Under the pieces are notes generated by a model. The model saw only the letters and a program-made list of their open reading frames with translations, made no database searches and was not told the origin of the DNA. Shown here piece by piece: positions 58,864 through 64,000 of a stretch of DNA of 64,000 nt. The position numbers and the translations under genes are program-made. Position 1 is the stretch's first letter; every line of letters begins with the position of its first letter. The DNA is from Athripsodes cinereus (lineage: Eukaryota > Arthropoda > Insecta > Trichoptera > Leptoceridae): NCBI GenBank assembly GCA_947579605.1, contig OX388309.1, positions 14,454,713-14,518,712 of the forward strand. Direction: 5' to 3'.

Positions 58864-61800
58864 ATGGCAAATCGCAATCGAACTGGTGGCTACAATGGAA
58901 ATCGTCGTGGGGATTTCAATCGTAATTTTGGCTCCGGTTATGGTAGGAGTACCTTGGGATCGATGAACCCATGGCAGGGAGGAGCTACCCCTGGCGTGTC
59001 CAGTTCCACGGAAGCTACTCTGGTTCTTGCTAACAACCTCATCAATAATCTTCTCAGCACTCGTCAACCCAACGTGCCTTCTTTGTTGGACATCAATGTG
59101 AGGAGGGACTTTGGCTACAACCAAGGTTTCAGTGACAGAAGGGGCCCTAACAGGGTAAGCTATTTATTTATTCACATTTATAACAGTTTTTGAAACGGAA
59201 CTAGGGATATAGGTGCGTGTTACATATATGTTGTAACTAATGTTGTGGTATGTTATTTCTATCTTCTGTCTGATTTGGCATTGCAACTTAACAAACTAGT
59301 AGTCATTTCTGCCACCTGCCACCTTCGTAATGCTTCTTTTACTGGTTACCAGCCTCAGCCTCAGTTGGCTTCAGGCCCGAAAAGATCACACAATTAAGAT
59401 TAGTGTGTTGTAAGCCCATGCCTGCATCACACTCTGTTGCTTATGTCTTCTACGTATCTCCAGTCTTTGAGATGACAATATTGAAGCATTCCTTTCATTT
59501 CCAATAATTTCTTACAAACCATTAGCTTTGATATAATGTTTGTAGAGACATTCAGTAACTTAAGTAAACAAGCATATTTCATTTTGAACATACATATGCT
59601 TTTGAGACATTGAGAAAGCATATATGAGATACCTGACTCAATAGTGAGTGCTAATATTCCCACATGAATGTGCGTGCATCTGTTTCTGTTGGCACACTTG
59701 TGTCACTTGTTATTGTTGATGTGAGTGCCTGAGGGCTCCTCTTACCCTGTCTTGTGGTTTCCCTGTATGTGTCTCTAGATGGGAGGCCATGGTGGAGTAA
59801 ACAACAGACGCGGTGCCAACAATCGCCAATCCAACTCATCCCCGAGAAAGGGAAACAAGCAAGCTGACAAACCCAAAACTTCTAAGAAGGATTCTAACCT
59901 TGATGGAGATGTTCAGAGGTAAGACTCAGTATGAGATTTCCATTTTCTAATTACACTCATCTCTCCGTCTGCTGGGTTATTCCAGAGTTTGTCACAAACA
60001 TTTCACTGTTACCATTCCATATTGCCTATCCCAGGCACTATCAGACTCCTACAAATTCAATTTCAGCCTACTCTTAAGGTCATTATTTGACACTGGTAAT
60101 AGTATGCGTCTTATCTATTGAATGTTCCCATATTTGGAATATAATACTCTACACAGAGTATCAACATTAAGCTAAAGCCTTTGGGGCAGGTCTTATGTTC
60201 TATTTATATGTTCTCTGCTTGACCAAAATAATTATATGACTTACATCAACAAAGGAAATATGTAATTTTTTTTTTCAAATTATCAGTTCCCTTGTATTCA
60301 TCATGTAAGACATATAATTTTTGAAAAGGAAAATGTGTGTAGGTAAATAAAATAAAATTGATTGATTAAGGCATACACATATTACATTCTGAAGAAAGAA
60401 AAATGATTTTTATATAAACATATTGATGTGGTGTGTTTGATTGTAAGCAGTGAGACTGGTGAACAGGAAGGAGAGAAGAAACAAGTAGAGGGAGAGAGTG
60501 AGGGGGTAATGGAGCAGTCTGTGGGGGAGGGTGAGGAGAAGTCAACTGAAAAGAAGAGCACTCCGTATGATGACATCAATCCTGTCTTCTTAGTTTGTCA
60601 CATTTGCGAGAAGAAAATGTGGGATGGTCGCTCGTTTGATAATCATATACGGGTTAGATATTTATCTAGTTTCATAATTGCTTTGTATTATCTCTTTGTT
60701 TATAAAAGTATTGGGGTGATAATAAACATTGGGATGTTGACAGGGTCGTGCTCACTTCATGATGATGGAGAAGATTCGTGAGAGCTACAAGATGACTGCA
60801 GATGCGATGAGGCAAGAACAGCGTATAGCTGAACTCCGTAAAGAACGACGTGGCAACTGGGGAAACCAATCTCAAAGCCGACGTGTATTTTGTGCTATGT
60901 GTGATTTATATGTTGGTGCAGAGGGAGCGCACAGGCGTTCACCTGGACATCAGAAGTTGAAGAGATATCTCCATCCATCTTGCAATGTATGCAAGAAGGA
61001 AATGCCAACTCGTATTGAATATGAAGAGCACAAGCTGACACCTCAGCATATGAAGGTGCTGCAGGAGAAGAGTAAGGAAATACCACAGTTGAAGAATGAA
61101 GGTATGTGTTTGTCATTTTGTCATAATATGAATATATTACAGCTGTTTGTATAACTTAAATTGATTAAATTGAACTGTTGCAGTGATGCAGATGTCGAGT
61201 ATGCAAGAGGAATTGTCATTGGTGCGTAGTCCTCGCAATAGGCGACCCAATAATAAAAAGAAGACAGCTGCTAATGCAGAAAATGAAGTGAATGGAGAAG
61301 CACCCTCCCAGGAAGGGGAGGAAGTCAAGGAGGGGGATGTTGAGGGAGAGAACAAGCTGGAGTCGGAGTTAGCACCTCAGGAGGAAGTCACTCCTCAGGA
61401 TGATGGACACATCTTGGATTATGTTGAGGGAGATGATCTTTCTGGTATGACTAAGGAAAATCTTCCTAAATATCAACCTGACCGGAGATTGGCCATCAGC
61501 TACATCCAGGATTATACTTGCAAGCAGTGTACTCTTTGCAAAAAATTGTTTGATTCTGAAGAGACTGCTGAGGTGCATACAAGGACCTATGCACATTTCC
61601 AGAATTTCATCAAATTATTGCACACCAAGGGTGATTTTAAAAATAAACAGGTGTATATCTTTTCACTGATTGTATTGCATTGTATTGTTGTGTGATGGGT
61701 GATATGGTACAACACTGAAAGTATAATAAATGTCTGTTACAGGAGACCCTGAAGCGAGATGCTGAAACAGATGAGCTAGGCGAAGGTGAGCATGATAATA

Positions 61801-62437
61801 AGAAACCTCGTATGGATACAAGTGATGAAAATGTTGATCAGAGTGGAGACAATAATTGGGAAAGTAATGGTGAATATAATACATATTTCACTAATTCAAA
61901 TTACATAACCACCTGTTACATCTTGGGATATGTTCCCTATTTATACATTACTCCTCTTTTTATCTTTTTCAAGTTAATTTTGACTATTGTGGTTGGTTTT
62001 ACTTAAACAACTTTGTTTCTATGTTCCTAGATAATTGCAAATGCTGGTCGTAAATTTGTCTTTGTCTATACCACCGTGACATCTCTCGCATTCCATCTCA
62101 GTGTATAAAGTAACTATTGGGCTTACTGCATGGGTGTCCTATCCTGTCTGTGCCATGTATCGTTACATCGCTCAACTTCATGTCTAACTTGTTGTCATAA
62201 GATATTTTGTAATTATTCTAATTAACTAGTTCCAGACAGTTTTGTGTGAAAATAGTTGTATGTGTTAGGCTGCTTATGAAATATGTCGTGATTAATTCCT
62301 AATTTTTGCTGCCCTCTTAAGACGTTGCCATGAATGGTGAGGGAGACGGTGACTGTCCTATGGATGGAGGGGAGACAGGTGCTAGCAATCAGGATGGCGG
62401 GGACATGGATACATCGCATCAAGAACAGAATGAAGAG
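58864..62437 (+). CDS. Pep: Protein on ecdysone puffs homologue (3' end outside the window)
   Basis: Zinc-finger protein of nuclear RNP particles, in Drosophila found on active ecdysone-puff chromatin and bound to hnRNP complexes. Seven coding exons in matching phase: 58864-59154, 59779-59918, 60451-60652, 60744-61101, 61184-61650, 61743-61869, 62322-62437 (567 codons so far). The N-terminus is rich in G, N, R and F (MANRNRTGGYNGNRRGDF). Four C2H2-type fingers follow: CHICEKKMWDGRSFDNHIR (split between exons 3 and 4), FCAMCDLYVGAEGAHRR, CNVCKKEMPTRIEYEEH and CKQCTLCKKLFDSEETAEVH. An acidic E/Q/G-rich tail follows. The last exon seen ends GAAGAG with donor GTACCG, or the frame reads 13 more codons to a stop. 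A LINE lies beyond it, so the end is uncertain. Confidence 0.88.
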
Positions 62438-62869
62438 GTACCGATATACATCTTGATCATAATATTGTTAACAATAAAAGTTTGGTAGCTAATTAGAGAT
62501 AGAGCTATTTTTTAGTAAGACTTAATTAATTCATTTAATATAATAAGCAGCCTGAGCTATTTAATTTTGACAAATCTATAATTATGACATCAAAATATAA
62601 TATTTTATTTCATACAAACAAACAGTTAAACAATAACCATTACAAAATATGAGTTACATAATAAATAAACCAAAACAGTTTGCAGTAATATTACAATTCT
62701 TCGTTATAACACATAATATATTTTTTAAAAGTGTAAATAGTGTTATTACTGAATTAAAGTGTGTTAATATATGAATGAAAATTATCAGCAGGTACTTAAA
62801 GCTTATTGAAAAAAAAAAACTAAAACAATAATAAAGCGCTCATGAAGGAGGAAGGGGAAAGAAAACTGT
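62438..62869. other. Pep intron or 3' flank
   Basis: AT-rich with no frame. A minus-strand LINE starts to its right, and the next Pep exon, if any, is beyond the window. Confidence 0.4.
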
Positions 62870-64000
62870 TTCAGCAGAGTCAGCCTCTTATCAAAGTGTC
62901 AAATATTTGAGACTTGAATTTTGCCTTTGTATATTGATGGATATCCACTCCACCAAAAATGAGTTGTAGATACCATAAGCTTGTTGTATGTACGAATTTT
63001 GGCAGTGATTTATGGGGGAGTCTAAATGTAGAACCGGATCTTGTTCGTCTTGGGGGGCAATTAAAGTATCTTATGGATTAGGTCGTTCGAATCAATGATA
63101 CCATTAAGAAGTATTGTATAAGTACATCATGTTACTTATGGTTCGTCTATTTTCTTAAGTTGCAATCTTGTGGTGACGGGTAGAGAGTTTGTAGATGTCA
63201 AAAGATAACCTACTTCTGTAATTAAAATGTTTCAGAAATTTGTTTTGAACCCTTTCTAGCCGATCTATGTATGTTGTATATCATAGATTCCATGCAACTG
63301 ATGCATATTCCAAACTACTTTGCATGTAAGAGAAATATAGTATTTTCAAGGTATTGATGGACTTAAACGGCCTAGATACCCTCGATATAAAATCCAACTA
63401 TTTGAACGCCCCATATACTATTCGATCTATGTGATTTTTATAAGTCATTCTGCTGTCAAGTATTACACCCAGGTCTTTGGCTTTGTTTACTCTTGCCAAC
63501 TGTACGTCATTCAAAACATATCTGTAAGAAATTGGCCTCTTTGATCTTGTGAAGGTGATACAGGTACATTTTGAGACATTGAGGTAAAATTGATTTTTAT
63601 GCAATAGCTAGAAAGTTTGACCAAGTCTGATTGCAACTTCTTGCGGGCCCCCCTCATTAGAAATATTTCCATGGACCTTGATATCCGCGTAAACAAGGTA
63701 ATTGGAAGACTGAAAACAATGTTGTATATCATTTATTTACAAGATAAAAAATATAGGGCCCAAATGAGAACCTTGTGGGACACCTGAGGAACACTGAGTA
63801 TTGAGAAACGCACTTGTTCAAGGTGACTGCCTGTAATCTTCCCTCTATGTACGATGCTATCCACCCTAGTAGGTCACCACGAATATCTTGGTGACATCTT
63901 TTCAACAAATCCAAACTACATATTTTGGTGACGGACCGAGTCTCGTACCATATGCAAAAGAGGGAGCTAAGTCTCTGCCCGACTGTACACAATGAAGTGG
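62870..64000 (-). pseudogene. Decayed Jockey-group LINE
   Basis: Minus-strand frames in order: 63729-63992 (LLKRCHQDIRGDLLGWIASY, then a shifted FSFGPYIFYLVNK in place of LGPLLF), 63511-63732 (start IYNIVFSLPITLFTRISRS, a lost FADD region) and 63398-63604 (YLNVSKCTCITFTRSKRPIS, AKDLGVILDSRMTYKNHI). The order matches the Jockey protein at 49757-51700. It has frame shifts and stops and runs off the window's right edge, with its 3' untranslated part down to about 62870. Confidence 0.75.

Overview
The window is AT-rich animal nuclear DNA with spliced genes (GT-AG introns) and very dense transposons. A ZAD-type C2H2 zinc-finger gene and a homologue of the Protein on ecdysone puffs (Pep) point to an insect, probably holometabolous. 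The RTE, Jockey, hAT and Tigger content would suit a moth or butterfly, but the order cannot be proven from this sequence.

Five host genes are supported, all rebuilt by hand from exons. (1) A two-exon gene on the minus strand (5847-6610) encodes a 94-residue single-pass membrane protein I do not recognise. (2) MLH1, the mismatch-repair MutL homologue, lies on the plus strand (9191-34957). Ten exons were found. The piece carrying the second and third ATPase motifs was not, and it probably lies in or around the run of 200 Ns at 18799-18998. (3) A ZAD zinc-finger gene lies on the minus strand inside MLH1's long second intron (16659-17806). Its first exon was not found. (4) EDRF1 lies on the minus strand (36659-46202), with 12 exons and 1265 residues, tail to tail with MLH1. 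(5) Pep lies on the plus strand (58864-62437 and on past the window), with seven coding exons.

Almost everything else is mobile DNA. Bases 1-3928 hold an RTE-like LINE split by a non-autonomous LTR element. Bases 7349-9002 hold a hAT-like element overlapping a large inverted repeat built of about 115-bp tandem units. The MLH1 introns hold at least four LINEs, a decayed Ty3/gypsy element, a hAT transposase relic, a tRNA-derived SINE and several palindromic MITEs. An EDRF1 intron holds a 5'-truncated RTE copy with an 11-bp target duplication. The EDRF1-Pep interval holds a Tigger-like MITE, a Jockey LINE, a full-length RTE element (52628-55770) with an intact 1014-residue ORF and a 13-bp target duplication, and two inverted copies of one hAT MITE, each with its own 8-bp duplication. 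A repeat family embedded in (TA)n tracts occurs four times.

No CRISPR array, rRNA or functional tRNA gene was seen. The best candidates for undescribed biology are the TA-microsatellite-associated repeat family, the tandem-unit fold-back element, and a lone conserved-looking exon at 19698-19897.
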